A stretch of 64,000 bases of DNA, taken from Lachnospiraceae bacterium (lineage in GTDB: Bacteria; Bacillota; Clostridia; Lachnospirales; Lachnospiraceae). The stretch covers positions 1 to 64,000 of the forward strand of contig JAEEJA010000059.1 of assembly GCA_016281605.1 (NCBI GenBank), written 5' to 3'. Made by a program: the position numbers and the translations under genes. Under the pieces are notes generated by a model. The model searched no databases and was not told the DNA's origin. It saw only the letters and a program-made list of their open reading frames with translations. Shown piece after piece: positions 33,970 to 42,466 of this stretch (position 1 is the stretch's first letter; each line of letters starts with the position of its first letter).

Positions 33970-35460
33970 ATGGTATTTTTAAAAGATAGTAAGGATGAGA
34001 TGCTGAAGTATTCAGCTAAGGATTTTTCAGAATTTAGAAAAGAAAATAAGTATAGTGAAGGAAATGGAGTAGAGCTGATGGCAGCTGTGGATATAGGTAC
34101 TACCTGTGTTGCGGTTGAGCTCTATGTATCATGTGTTCCGAGGGACTATGAAGATAGACTGAGGGAGTCAGGCATAGTACCGGGAAGGTATGTAGCCGGA
34201 ACTTCGGAAAAGAATGTTCAAACAATAATGGGCGCTGATGTCATGATGAGGCTTATGCATTGTATAAATGGTGCGGCTGACAGGCTTCATGCAATGATAG
34301 TCAATCAGGTTGAAAAGCTTATTGACATCTGCATCGCTTCATTTACCGCTATAGCCGGTGAAATGGAGATAAAGCTTACGCAGATAAGTGTGGTTGGAAA
34401 CAGTCCCATGTGTCATATATTTTTAAATGAAGATGTAGAGGGTCTTGCACATGCTCCCTTCACCCTTTCCTATAAGGGTTTAAAGCAGGTAAGAGGCGAA
34501 GATATAGGTTTTAAGCGGTATATTGACACTGAGGTAAGTGTATTACCGCCTATTGCGTCTCATGTAGGTGCTGATGCACTTAGTGCTATGTGTGAATGCA
34601 GGCTTGATAATGATGAGTATAAATGTGCACTTATGGTGGACATAGGAACCAATGCTGAGATTATACTTAAGCATGGAAACGATATATACGCGGTTTCTGT
34701 TGCAGCTGGACCGGCTTTTGAGGGATATGGTACACAGTTTGGGATGAGAGCCGGAGCGGGTGCCATAAATATGGTTAGATTCGCCCCTGTCAACGATATG
34801 ATTCTTATCGATATGATAGAGGGAGACGAAGTTAAGGGAATATGTGCAAGTGGGTACATAGATATCATAAGTCAGCTTGTACGCTATGATCTCTTAACTG
34901 AGGACGGATATCTGCTTACGGAGTCTGAGGCTTATGATATAAGTCCATATATTTATCTTGCTGACAGAATGTATGATTTTCGTGGAAAACAGGCGTTTTT
35001 GGTTTGTGGTATAAATGGCAAAAATGATTCTTGTATTAAGCGAGGAAAAGTATATAATGGAGATAATGACAAGTCTAAGAGTATATACTTGACTCAGGAT
35101 GATGTCAGGACATTTCAGTTGGCAAAAGCAGCTATCTGTGCCGGTATAAAGATACTTCTAAAGAAAGCCGGTGTAACTGCATCGCAGATAGAGCGTGTTT
35201 TTGTCGCAGGTATGCTTGGTAATTCCATCAGTATAGATGAGTGTATAAATATAGGTCTTTTTCCACAAATAGATTCAAAAGCATTTAAGATGGTGGGGAA
35301 TGCAGCACTAAGCGGCGCTGCAAGAGCGCTGTTTGATAAAGCATTCCTCTCTCAAATGGAGAAAAATACTGATATTATAAAGCATATAGAGTTGGCGGAT
35401 GATGAAGATTTTCAGGATGAATATATAAATTCATTTGATTTAAGTCCGGTTATTGCTTAA
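33970..35460 (+). CDS. RACo-like ASKHA ATPase (DUF4445 type)
   Basis: A 496-residue protein resembling the ATPase part of reductive activators of corrinoid proteins. It has an N-terminal AAVDIGTTCVAVELY segment (about 38-52) and a central core with LMVDIGTNAEI, VAAGPAFEGYG, MRAGAGAI and ICASGYIDII, and the later VFVAGMLGNSISIDECINIGLFP. RACo proteins normally begin with a [2Fe-2S] domain; here the first 37 residues have no Cys cluster, so electron delivery would need a partner. The ATG at 33970 has only a weak ribosome site. proC follows after 64 nt. No corrinoid methyltransferase gene lies in the window, so the client protein is unknown. Confidence 0.75.
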   Translation: MVFLKDSKDEMLKYSAKDFSEFRKENKYSEGNGVELMAAVDIGTTCVAVELYVSCVPRDYEDRLRESGIVPGRYVAGTSEKNVQTIMGADVMMRLMHCINGAADRLHAMIVNQVEKLIDICIASFTAIAGEMEIKLTQISVVGNSPMCHIFLNEDVEGLAHAPFTLSYKGLKQVRGEDIGFKRYIDTEVSVLPPIASHVGADALSAMCECRLDNDEYKCALMVDIGTNAEIILKHGNDIYAVSVAAGPAFEGYGTQFGMRAGAGAINMVRFAPVNDMILIDMIEGDEVKGICASGYIDIISQLVRYDLLTEDGYLLTESEAYDISPYIYLADRMYDFRGKQAFLVCGINGKNDSCIKRGKVYNGDNDKSKSIYLTQDDVRTFQLAKAAICAGIKILLKKAGVTASQIERVFVAGMLGNSISIDECINIGLFPQIDSKAFKMVGNAALSGAARALFDKAFLSQMEKNTDIIKHIELADDEDFQDEYINSFDLSPVIA

Positions 35461-35524
35461 AAAGTTCGTCGTGAAAGAGTTATGAACGGATATTAATTAT
35501 TATTTAAAAATGGAGGAACCAAAA

Positions 35525-36319
35525 GTGAAGGTTGGTTTTATAGGAACAGGAAATATGGGAAGTGCCATCATGGGTGGCATAATATCAAAAAAGATAGTGG
35601 AAGCAAGTGATATAATGGCATATGATGTTATGGAGATTTCACTTGATAGAGTTGTAGAAGAGTACGGTATAGTGAAGGGAACTGATAATAAAGCAGTTGC
35701 TGACTTTGCGGATGTACTGATAATAGCTGTAAAGCCTCAGTATGGAGAAGCTGTGCTTAAAGAAATTAAGGAAACAGTAGGTCAGGAGACAGTTGTAGTA
35801 TCAATAATGGCAGGCAGAAGTATAGAGTACTTAGAGAGCATACTCGGAGCAGATAAAAAAATAGTAAGAACCATGCCCAATACGCCGGCTCTTGTTTTGG
35901 AGGCTATGACAGCTGTAACGGCTAACGCCAATGTAAGTAATGCTGACCTTGAAAGTGTCATGGATATATTTAATGGATTTGGTAAGGCAAAGCTTATAGG
36001 CGAAAATCTCATGGATGCAGTAACGGCTGTTAGCGGAAGTTCGCCTGCCTATGTATTTATGTTTATAGAGGCTATGGCAGATGCAGCGGTACGCGAAGGA
36101 ATGACAAGGGCTGATGCTTATCTTTTTGCCGCTCAGTCTGTCATGGGAAGTGCAAAAATGGTACTTGAAACCGGAAAGCACCCGGGTGAACTTAAGGATA
36201 TGGTATGTTCACCTGCAGGTACAACTATAGAGGCTGTAAAGGTGCTTGAGGAACAGGGATTCAGAGGAACTGTTATGGATGCAGTCTGTGCCTGTGCGGA
36301 AAAGTCAAAGAACATGTAA
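35525..36319 (+). CDS. proC: Pyrroline-5-carboxylate reductase
   Basis: Catalyses the last step of proline synthesis, NAD(P)H-dependent reduction of pyrroline-5-carboxylate. The product is 264 residues, the normal size. The Rossmann motif GFIGTGNMGSAIMGG is at residues 4-18; IIAVKPQY and VSIMAGRSI follow; RTMPNTPALV and the C-terminal helical domain with VSGSSPAYVFMFIEAMADAA and VCSPAGTTIEAV complete the family pattern. The start is taken as GTG at 35525, eight bases after GGAGG; the ATG at 35510 overlaps that site. Confidence 0.95.
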   Translation: MKVGFIGTGNMGSAIMGGIISKKIVEASDIMAYDVMEISLDRVVEEYGIVKGTDNKAVADFADVLIIAVKPQYGEAVLKEIKETVGQETVVVSIMAGRSIEYLESILGADKKIVRTMPNTPALVLEAMTAVTANANVSNADLESVMDIFNGFGKAKLIGENLMDAVTAVSGSSPAYVFMFIEAMADAAVREGMTRADAYLFAAQSVMGSAKMVLETGKHPGELKDMVCSPAGTTIEAVKVLEEQGFRGTVMDAVCACAEKSKNM

Positions 36320-36367
36320 TGTCTTAATTATTATATGATTTATGAAAGCCGTAGAATGGAGAATATG

Positions 36368-37438
36368 ATGAAACAAAGGTTTAAGATATTGACTTATATA
36401 TTGGGAATAGCAGTTATGTGTGTATTTTCTGCATGTTCACTTACAGGAAAGGATAATAACGGAAAAGAGGATAACGTTGCAAATGCTGCCGTAAAGGCAG
36501 AAAAGCCTGCTAAGGTTGAAATAAAGTCTATAGATACTAAGTCAGAGAAGGTTACCATAAAGTGGAAAGAGGTTTCGGGAGCTGATGGATACGAAGTGTA
36601 CAGAAGTGATGGAAAGGGAAAATCCTATAAGTCTATAAAGTGTACTAGTGACATTACCTACACTGATAGTGATGTAAAGGAAAGAAATGAGTATAGTTAT
36701 CAGGTTACTGCTTATAAGTTTACTCATGAAGATGGATCAGTCCTTAAGGAAGGTGATGTGAGTATATCTGCTGAGGGGGATATAGAAAGCGAAAAGGATA
36801 CTTCTAAGAAGGTAAAGCTATACGGTAACAATTCCGCTAAGAAGGCTGTTTATGTCCGTCCTAAGAAGGCTGTAAGAGTAATAGCAGGTGAGTGCTTTGT
36901 AGAGGGACTTGATGGTTATGCATCAGGAGAATTAAAGGGATTTAAGTTTGTACATACTGTTGGTGTTAATACTTATACCATGATTCACTCAAACAGTATA
37001 TCTTACAATGGTACTCTTGTTACACCACTTGAAAGAATCTGTTACTATAAGCCTGACAGAGTTTACTTCTTAGTGGGCATGAATGAATCCGGAAATGGAA
37101 TTTCTGACGGAGCAGTTGCAAATATCAAGAAAATGTGTAAAAATATAAGAAAGATTAACCCGCACGCAGAGATTGTACTTCTTCCTGTAGCTCCTTGTGG
37201 AAGACACTCTTCTGCCAATGTGCCGAGCCTTTCAAAGAGACTCTCATTTAATAAGGGTTATAAGAAATTTACAGAGACGAAGGATTATTTATATTATTAT
37301 GATTATACACCTGTACTTGACGATGGACAGGGGTACTTAAAGAAGTCATGTGACGGTGGTGACGGATGCCACTGGACTGTAAGCGCTACCGTAAGTGTAG
37401 CTAAAGCTATCAAAAAGTACGATAAAAAGAACTTTTAA
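36368..37438 (+). CDS. Lipoprotein with fibronectin III and SGNH-hydrolase-like domains
   Basis: A 356-residue exported lipoprotein: lipobox FSAC (Cys about 24), a short linker, a fibronectin type III domain (about 55-145: VTIKWKEVSGADGYEVYRS) and a C-terminal domain (about 165-352) that matches SGNH/GDSL hydrolases: VIAGECFVEG in place of the usual GDS block, VYFLVGMNESG as block III, and GDGCHWT as the Asp-His block V. If the family match is right, it would be an esterase or acetyl-handling enzyme of surface glycans. The start (36368) lies 6 nt after GGAG; ATG at 36365 is equivalent. It begins 48 nt after proC and may share its transcript. Confidence 0.7.
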   Translation: MKQRFKILTYILGIAVMCVFSACSLTGKDNNGKEDNVANAAVKAEKPAKVEIKSIDTKSEKVTIKWKEVSGADGYEVYRSDGKGKSYKSIKCTSDITYTDSDVKERNEYSYQVTAYKFTHEDGSVLKEGDVSISAEGDIESEKDTSKKVKLYGNNSAKKAVYVRPKKAVRVIAGECFVEGLDGYASGELKGFKFVHTVGVNTYTMIHSNSISYNGTLVTPLERICYYKPDRVYFLVGMNESGNGISDGAVANIKKMCKNIRKINPHAEIVLLPVAPCGRHSSANVPSLSKRLSFNKGYKKFTETKDYLYYYDYTPVLDDGQGYLKKSCDGGDGCHWTVSATVSVAKAIKKYDKKNF

Positions 37439-37474
37439 TTTTTCACATAAAACTATATAGAAGAGGGTTTATAT

Positions 37475-38287
37475 ATGGAGATTCAACTTTGGAGAAAGAT
37501 ACTGGATCCCTATAATCAGGCCGTGGATGAGCTCGTAGTTAAGTTCAATCACATCAAAAAAGAGTTTCGGGATGAGAGGCTCTACTCACCTATAGAAGAG
37601 GTTTCCGGCAGGGTAAAAAGGATTTACAGTATACTGGAGAAGGCCCAGAGAAAGGGTGTAGATTTAAATGATATCAATATGATAGAGGCTAAGGTTGAAG
37701 ATATAGCCGGTATCAGGATTATATGTCAGTTTGAAGAGGATATCAATAAGGTTGTAGATATAATCAGAAATCGTGCAGATCTTGAGATTAAGCAGGAGAA
37801 GGATTATATTACCGAGTCAAAGAAGAGTGGATATAGAAGTTATCATGTGATAGCATATTATACAGTTGAGACTATTAACGGACCGAAAAAGCTCGAGGTT
37901 GAGATTCAGATAAGGACTCTTGCCATGAATTTCTGGTCAACCATAGAGCATTCTCTGCAGTATAAGTATAAAGGAAATATTCCTCCTGAGGTTAAGGAGA
38001 GACTTCTTTCTGCTGCACAGGCGGTTGGATACTTAGACAATGAAATGGCTGCAGTGCGTGAGGAAATCATGGATGCACAAAACTCTAATCGTGCAAAAAC
38101 CCTTCTTGTAAGTGATATTCTGACCAATATTGAGAATCTTTACAGTGTTGCGAATCAGCGTGAGGTAAAGAAAATTCAGGATGAATTTTATAAGATTTTC
38201 TCAACCGGAAATCAGGAGTTACTTGCGAGATTTAATCAGCAGTTGGATATGCTGGCAGAGAATCATAAGGCTCAGACTTACCAGTAA
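37475..38287 (+). CDS. relQ: Small alarmone synthetase (RelQ/YjbM type)
   Basis: A synthetase-only (p)ppGpp enzyme of 270 residues. It has the RelA/SpoT synthetase fold (about 40-190): VEDIAGIRIICQFEEDI, SKKSGYRSYHVI with the G-loop Tyr, and EVEIQIRTLAMNFWSTIEH with the catalytic Glu. There is no HD hydrolase, TGS or ACT domain, which separates it from the long Rel at 57967. The C-terminal helices fit the RelQ tetramer type. GAGGG lies about 8 nt before the ATG. It makes pppGpp/ppGpp or pGpp from ATP and guanine nucleotides during envelope or other stress in related Firmicutes. Confidence 0.9.
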   Translation: MEIQLWRKILDPYNQAVDELVVKFNHIKKEFRDERLYSPIEEVSGRVKRIYSILEKAQRKGVDLNDINMIEAKVEDIAGIRIICQFEEDINKVVDIIRNRADLEIKQEKDYITESKKSGYRSYHVIAYYTVETINGPKKLEVEIQIRTLAMNFWSTIEHSLQYKYKGNIPPEVKERLLSAAQAVGYLDNEMAAVREEIMDAQNSNRAKTLLVSDILTNIENLYSVANQREVKKIQDEFYKIFSTGNQELLARFNQQLDMLAENHKAQTYQ

Positions 38288-38330
38288 TACGGTTTGAAAT
38301 AGTTTACATAATAAGTTTTTTGATGGGAGA

Positions 38331-38945
38331 ATGTTTGTGAAGGCGCGTGGAGAGTTCGGTTACACAAGAGCATTGAAAAAAAGCCTGATAATAAAGGTAT
38401 GTGTAATAATAGTTGTTGCTCTTGCTATATTTTTAGTGGGTTTTTTCTTAAATGATCATTCTAATAAAAATGTATTTACGATAGTAGCAATCCTACTGGT
38501 GCTTCCGGGTGCAAGATTTTTAACCAGACTGCTTATAATTATCCCCTATAAGGAAATATCAAAGGAAGAGTATGATAAGGTTGACTTGCTTTGCAAGGGT
38601 AATTATAAGCTTATGAGCGCTTTGGTCATGACCTCCGAGCAAAAGGTTATGTATATGGATTACATGTATATTGGCAATGGAGCAGTTATAGGGCTTTATG
38701 TCAAGGATAAAGGTTCTTTTTGGGGAAAGAGAGCGGGAGATACATCTCTTTCGGATAAAAAGGGTGTGAGCTTTGTACAGGCTTATATCAGTAAGGGCGT
38801 AAGGAATTATGCTGATAAGTACAGGGTGCTTATAACCGATAATCCAAAGAAGTTTGAAGATGAAATAAAAAAGATAGCTGCTAGAGAGGTTAAAAAAGAA
38901 GAGGAAGAAAAGGTGCTTGCATACCTTTCTTCACTTATAGTTTAA
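38331..38945 (+). CDS. Two-helix membrane protein of unknown function
   Basis: A 204-residue protein: a short cytoplasmic N-terminus, two helices (about 19-41 and 46-73: FTIVAILLVLPGARFLTRLLIIIP) and a cytoplasmic domain of about 130 residues with no motif that I recognise (LLCKGNYKLMSALVMTSE, YIGNGAVIGLYVKDKG). The tail is Lys/Glu-rich. Start: ATG at 38331 only 2 nt after GGGAG, so GTG at 38337, with better spacing, may be the true start. It lies between relQ and the pseudouridine synthase and probably shares the relQ transcript. Confidence 0.65.
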   Translation: MFVKARGEFGYTRALKKSLIIKVCVIIVVALAIFLVGFFLNDHSNKNVFTIVAILLVLPGARFLTRLLIIIPYKEISKEEYDKVDLLCKGNYKLMSALVMTSEQKVMYMDYMYIGNGAVIGLYVKDKGSFWGKRAGDTSLSDKKGVSFVQAYISKGVRNYADKYRVLITDNPKKFEDEIKKIAAREVKKEEEEKVLAYLSSLIV

Positions 38946-38950
38946 CTTAA

Positions 38951-39041
38951 GTCGGAGCTTGAATCCCGACTGAGTATAATTTGTCAATACCCCCACCTAC
39001 GATCTAGCTTAGAGGTGGGGGATTTCTCCGACTGAGTTAAA
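38951..39041. repeat. Intergenic hairpin element, IS605-end-like
   Basis: GTCGGAG (38951-38957) pairs with CTCCGAC (39026-39032); inside it CCCCCACCT (38990-38998) pairs with AGGTGGGGG (39013-39021). The right 23 nt (39019-39041) are identical to 7686-7708. The G-rich hairpin with a short tail resembles IS200/IS605 right ends, but no transposase is present. It may also end transcription of the gene before it. Confidence 0.6.
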
Positions 39042-39065
39042 TTCGTTAATAAGGATGAAAATGCT

Positions 39066-40121
39066 ATGAAATCATTTGAAATTACTAAAAGAATCGAGGG
39101 ACAAAAGCTTTTATCCTTTGTTAAAAAATGTATACCTGAGGCTCAGAATTCACTTATATATAAGTCTCTTAGGAAGAAAAACATAGTTTTAAACGGTAAA
39201 AAGGCTTCCGGAAATGAAGTTTTAAAAGATGGAGATACAGTAAATATTTACTTTAGCGATGAAACTTTTATTAAGCTTGGTGGCAAGGAAGATATAAATT
39301 ATAAAGCGGAGTTTGATAATGATGGCCATATGCCTGATAGATATAATAACGGGAATAGCAGTATAAAGCAGCCTAATAGCAGTATAAAAGATTATATAAT
39401 CTATGAGGATGATGATATAATAGCTGTAAATAAGCCAAAGGACATGCTTTCTCAAAAGGCAGGGAAGGACGATTATACCCTGACTGAGATGATTAATGAT
39501 TATATACAGAATCCTAAAGAGGAATCGGTTATCTTTAAAGCTGGTATATGCAACAGACTTGACAGAAATACAAGTGGTATAGTTATAGCAGGAAAGAGTA
39601 TATATGGTCTGCAAAGTATGAATAACAGCTTTAAGGAAAGAATGATAGATAAATATTATCTATGTGTGGTTGCAGGTGAATTTGCAGAGAGTGTGATAGC
39701 TACAGGTTATCTGTATAAGGATACTTCCCACAATACGGTAACGGTTAGAAAAGAAAGACATAGTGAAGCTGATAAATATATAAAAACAGGCTTCAGACCT
39801 TTAAAGGTGGCTTCCTACAAGGGAAAACCGTATACGCTTCTTGAAGTAAAGCTTTTTACGGGAAAGTCGCATCAGATAAGAGCACACTTAAAGTCATTAG
39901 GATACGTAATCATAGGCGACAGCAAATACGGAAAGAAGGAAATCTATAACAGATTTAAGAAGGATTTTAAGCTTAAATCACAGTTTTTACATGCCTATAA
40001 GCTTGTTTTTAAAGACTCAGATGAGGTGGATGAAAGGTATAGAGGAGTAGTGCTTACGGCGCCTCTCCCTGAAAGTCTCAGTTCTATACTTAGTGCAATA
40101 GGCCTTGAGACTAACCTGTGA
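39066..40121 (+). CDS. RluA-family 23S rRNA pseudouridine synthase
   Basis: Converts specific uridines to pseudouridine, in the RluC/RluD group. The 351 residues begin with an S4 RNA-binding domain (about 10-65: LLSFVKKCIPEAQNSLIYKSLRKKNIVLNGK). An unusual Asp/Asn/Ser-rich insertion (about 75-108) follows. The catalytic domain has INKPKDMLSQ-like VNKPKDML, then NRLDRNTSGIVI with the catalytic Asp, and GKSHQIRAHLKSLGYVIIGDSKYG. Length and order are normal apart from the insertion. It lies just upstream of recU (25 nt). Confidence 0.93.
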   Translation: MKSFEITKRIEGQKLLSFVKKCIPEAQNSLIYKSLRKKNIVLNGKKASGNEVLKDGDTVNIYFSDETFIKLGGKEDINYKAEFDNDGHMPDRYNNGNSSIKQPNSSIKDYIIYEDDDIIAVNKPKDMLSQKAGKDDYTLTEMINDYIQNPKEESVIFKAGICNRLDRNTSGIVIAGKSIYGLQSMNNSFKERMIDKYYLCVVAGEFAESVIATGYLYKDTSHNTVTVRKERHSEADKYIKTGFRPLKVASYKGKPYTLLEVKLFTGKSHQIRAHLKSLGYVIIGDSKYGKKEIYNRFKKDFKLKSQFLHAYKLVFKDSDEVDERYRGVVLTAPLPESLSSILSAIGLETNL

Positions 40122-40146
40122 CTATAGATATAGGAGGGACGAAAAT

Positions 40147-40686
40147 ATGTCTTCATGGAATTCAAGAGGACTTAGAGGTTCAGTGCTTGAGGAATCCATA
40201 AATCTCACCAATGAGATGTACAGGACAAAGGGGCTGGCTCTTGTGCAGAAGGTTCCAACTCCCATAACACCTATTAATTTTGATAAACAAAAGGGACATA
40301 TAACATTAGCTTACTTTGAGCAGAAGAGTACTGTGGATTATATCGGAGTTTCACAGGAAATCCCTATCTGTTTCGATGCAAAGGAGTGTGCGGCCCAGTC
40401 CTTTCCGCTTCACAATATACATGAGCACCAGATGCAGTTCATGGGAGATTTTGAAGCTCAGGGTGGCATAGCATTTCTTATAATTCATTTTACAAAGCTT
40501 GATTTATATTATTATGTTCCATATAGGGATATAGTAAAGATATGGAGGGAAGCCAAAGAGGGCGGAAAGAAGAGCTTTAAGTATACGGTTCTTGATGAAA
40601 AATACCTTATAAAACTTGAGAAAAATGTTTATGTTCACTATCTTCCGGCGATTAATACGGATTTATCTGACAGAGAAAATGTATAA
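40147..40686 (+). CDS. recU: Holliday junction resolvase RecU
   Basis: A 179-residue structure-specific endonuclease that resolves Holliday junctions in Firmicutes and helps chromosome segregation. Family motifs: RGLRGSVLEESINLTNEMY at the N-terminus, KVPTPI, the nuclease core YFEQKSTVDYIGV with Glu and Lys of the active site, ICFDAKECAAQSFPLHNIHEHQ and GGIAFLIIHFT. The start is the ATG at 40147 after GGAGGG; an open frame upstream (from 40105) overlaps the previous gene and has no ribosome site. It differs from Bacillus recU in lacking a neighbouring penicillin-binding protein gene. Confidence 0.95.
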   Translation: MSSWNSRGLRGSVLEESINLTNEMYRTKGLALVQKVPTPITPINFDKQKGHITLAYFEQKSTVDYIGVSQEIPICFDAKECAAQSFPLHNIHEHQMQFMGDFEAQGGIAFLIIHFTKLDLYYYVPYRDIVKIWREAKEGGKKSFKYTVLDEKYLIKLEKNVYVHYLPAINTDLSDRENV

Positions 40687-40738
40687 AATATAGCTAATAA
40701 TACTTAAAAACTATAGAAATGGAGGCATGGAGTGAAAT

Positions 40739-41662
40739 ATGGAAAAACATGATATACTCTTGGAGAGTGGAACAAATGAGTGCGAAGTGCTGGAATTTAT
40801 GGTTAGTAATAATACTTACGGAATTAACGTAGGTAAGGTGCGTGAGATTATTAAATATGAGCAGTTAACTGTTATACCAAAGGCTCATCCTCATATAGAA
40901 GGGGCTTTCAGTAAGAGAGGAGAGACTGTATCAGTTGTAAATCTTGCAAAGGCCTTAGGACTTCCGGAAATGTATGATGAGCATGAATCAAGCAGACTTC
41001 TTCTGACCTCTTTTAACGGGGTAAATACAGGCTTTCATATCAATGAGGTTATTGGTATAAGAAGAGTTAACTGGGCTAATATTATACAGCCTGACAGCAT
41101 GATTAACAGTGCTGCTGACGGCCTTATAAACGGTATCGTAGATATAGGAGATCATCTTATACTAATGTTGGACTTTGAGGGAATTATAGCACGTATAGCT
41201 CCGGATATATCCAGCAATATAACAAGTCAGTTACAGATGCTTGCAACCGCAGAGCCTAAGAACATGCCAATTCTTTATGCCGACGATTCGAGACTTATAA
41301 GAGAAACTATAAAAAAATATCTAATGAGTGCCGGATTTACCAATATTACTGCATATTCCAATGGCTTGGAATTATACAAATCACTTATAGAATTCAAACA
41401 AGCAGGAACATTGAAGGAAAATGTAGCACTTATAATTACAGATCTTGAGATGCCTCAGATGGATGGTCATAGATTGTTAAAGATACTCCAGGAAGACAGT
41501 GAGATGGCCAAAATACCTGTAATCATATTCTCGTCCATGGTAAATGAAAATTCAAAATTTAAGGGAAATTCAGTAAATGCACAGGCTCAGTTTATGAAGA
41601 GCGATGTAGTAAATCTTATAAAAGAAATAGATAGTTTAAACAGAAAAAAACAAGAAAGATAA
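40739..41662 (+). CDS. cheV: Chemotaxis protein CheV (CheW-receiver fusion)
   Basis: Couples chemoreceptors to the kinase CheA and modulates adaptation. Residues about 12-155 form a CheW domain (EFMVSNNTYGINVGKVREII, IEGAFSKRGETVSVVNLA), and about 170-300 a receiver domain with ILYADDS, the phospho-acceptor Asp in LIITDLEMPQMDG, IFSSM and the Lys of FMKSDV. It implies that the organism is motile or has a chemosensory array. It ends in a hairpin shared with the convergent cysQ gene. Confidence 0.95.
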   Translation: MEKHDILLESGTNECEVLEFMVSNNTYGINVGKVREIIKYEQLTVIPKAHPHIEGAFSKRGETVSVVNLAKALGLPEMYDEHESSRLLLTSFNGVNTGFHINEVIGIRRVNWANIIQPDSMINSAADGLINGIVDIGDHLILMLDFEGIIARIAPDISSNITSQLQMLATAEPKNMPILYADDSRLIRETIKKYLMSAGFTNITAYSNGLELYKSLIEFKQAGTLKENVALIITDLEMPQMDGHRLLKILQEDSEMAKIPVIIFSSMVNENSKFKGNSVNAQAQFMKSDVVNLIKEIDSLNRKKQER

Positions 41663-41667
41663 AAAAG

Positions 41668-41699
41668 GCCAACAGGATGATTAAATCCTGTTGGCTTTA
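41668..41699. terminator. Shared terminator of cheV and cysQ
   Basis: GCCAACAGGAT (41668-41678) pairs perfectly with ATCCTGTTGGC (41685-41695), with A6 before and TTTAT after. It overlaps the last codons of the minus-strand gene. Confidence 0.85.
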
Positions 41700-42463
41700 T
41701 TGTTGATAATATAAAATCCTTTTGAATTAAGACTATCCTCACGATTATAAAGCATCTCTGTGTCGTCCATCTGTCTGAAGATTGCACCTGCTTCCTCTGC
41801 TATACACTGCATGGCCGCTGTGTCCCACTCCATGGTATAATTATGACGATAGTAGATTTCTGCCTCTCCTTTTGCTACGAGGCAACCTTTAAGTGAGCTA
41901 CCCATGGCAACGAAGTTTTTAAAATCATACTTCTTGATAAGCTCCTCCATCTCAGGAGCCTGATGAGAAGAACTCATTACAAGTCGAACCTTTGTAAGAT
42001 CAGTAGTATCGGTTACGTGAAGCTTTGTTACTTCTCCTGAAGCACTCTCAAGGTAAGAGCCCTGATCAAGTGAAGCATAGTAAAGATCTTTTGAAACCGG
42101 TACATATATAACACCAAGGATTGATTTATGCTTGTAAGAAAGAGCAATATTGACGGTGAACTGACCGTTTCTCTTTATAAATTCCTTAGTGCCGTCAAGG
42201 GGATCAACTATAAAGCAGTAATCATTAGAAAGTCTTTCGAGTGAATCCTTTTCCTCTTCAGAAAGGATAGCATAATCAGGAAAGTTTTCTTTAAGACCTG
42301 CTACTATTATATCATTGGCTGCTTTATCAGCCTTAGTGAGGGGCATATGCCCCTCTTTATAAGTTATATTAAAATCCTCTTCGTGTGCATATACTTCCAT
42401 GATAGCCTTTCCGGCTTCGACTGCAAGAGTCTTACACACTTCAAGTTCTTTGCTTAAGTCCAT
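41681..42463 (-). CDS. cysQ: 3'(2'),5'-bisphosphate nucleotidase CysQ
   Basis: Hydrolyses PAP (3'-phosphoadenosine 5'-phosphate), the by-product of PAPS use, to AMP. The 260 residues belong to the inositol-monophosphatase-like Li+-sensitive family: SEEEKDS for the first metal site, VDPLDGTKEF for the second, GVIYVPVSKDLYYA, MSSSHQAPEM and MEWDTAAMQCIAEEAGA. It is the last gene of cysD-cysNC-cysQ, 3 nt after cysNC. The C-terminus overlaps the shared terminator. Such a gene next to PAPS synthesis genes signals either sulfate reduction or PAPS-dependent sulfation. Confidence 0.95.
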   Translation of the reverse strand: MDLSKELEVCKTLAVEAGKAIMEVYAHEEDFNITYKEGHMPLTKADKAANDIIVAGLKENFPDYAILSEEEKDSLERLSNDYCFIVDPLDGTKEFIKRNGQFTVNIALSYKHKSILGVIYVPVSKDLYYASLDQGSYLESASGEVTKLHVTDTTDLTKVRLVMSSSHQAPEMEELIKKYDFKNFVAMGSSLKGCLVAKGEAEIYYRHNYTMEWDTAAMQCIAEEAGAIFRQMDDTEMLYNREDSLNSKGFYIINNKANRI

Positions 42464-42466
42464 TTT

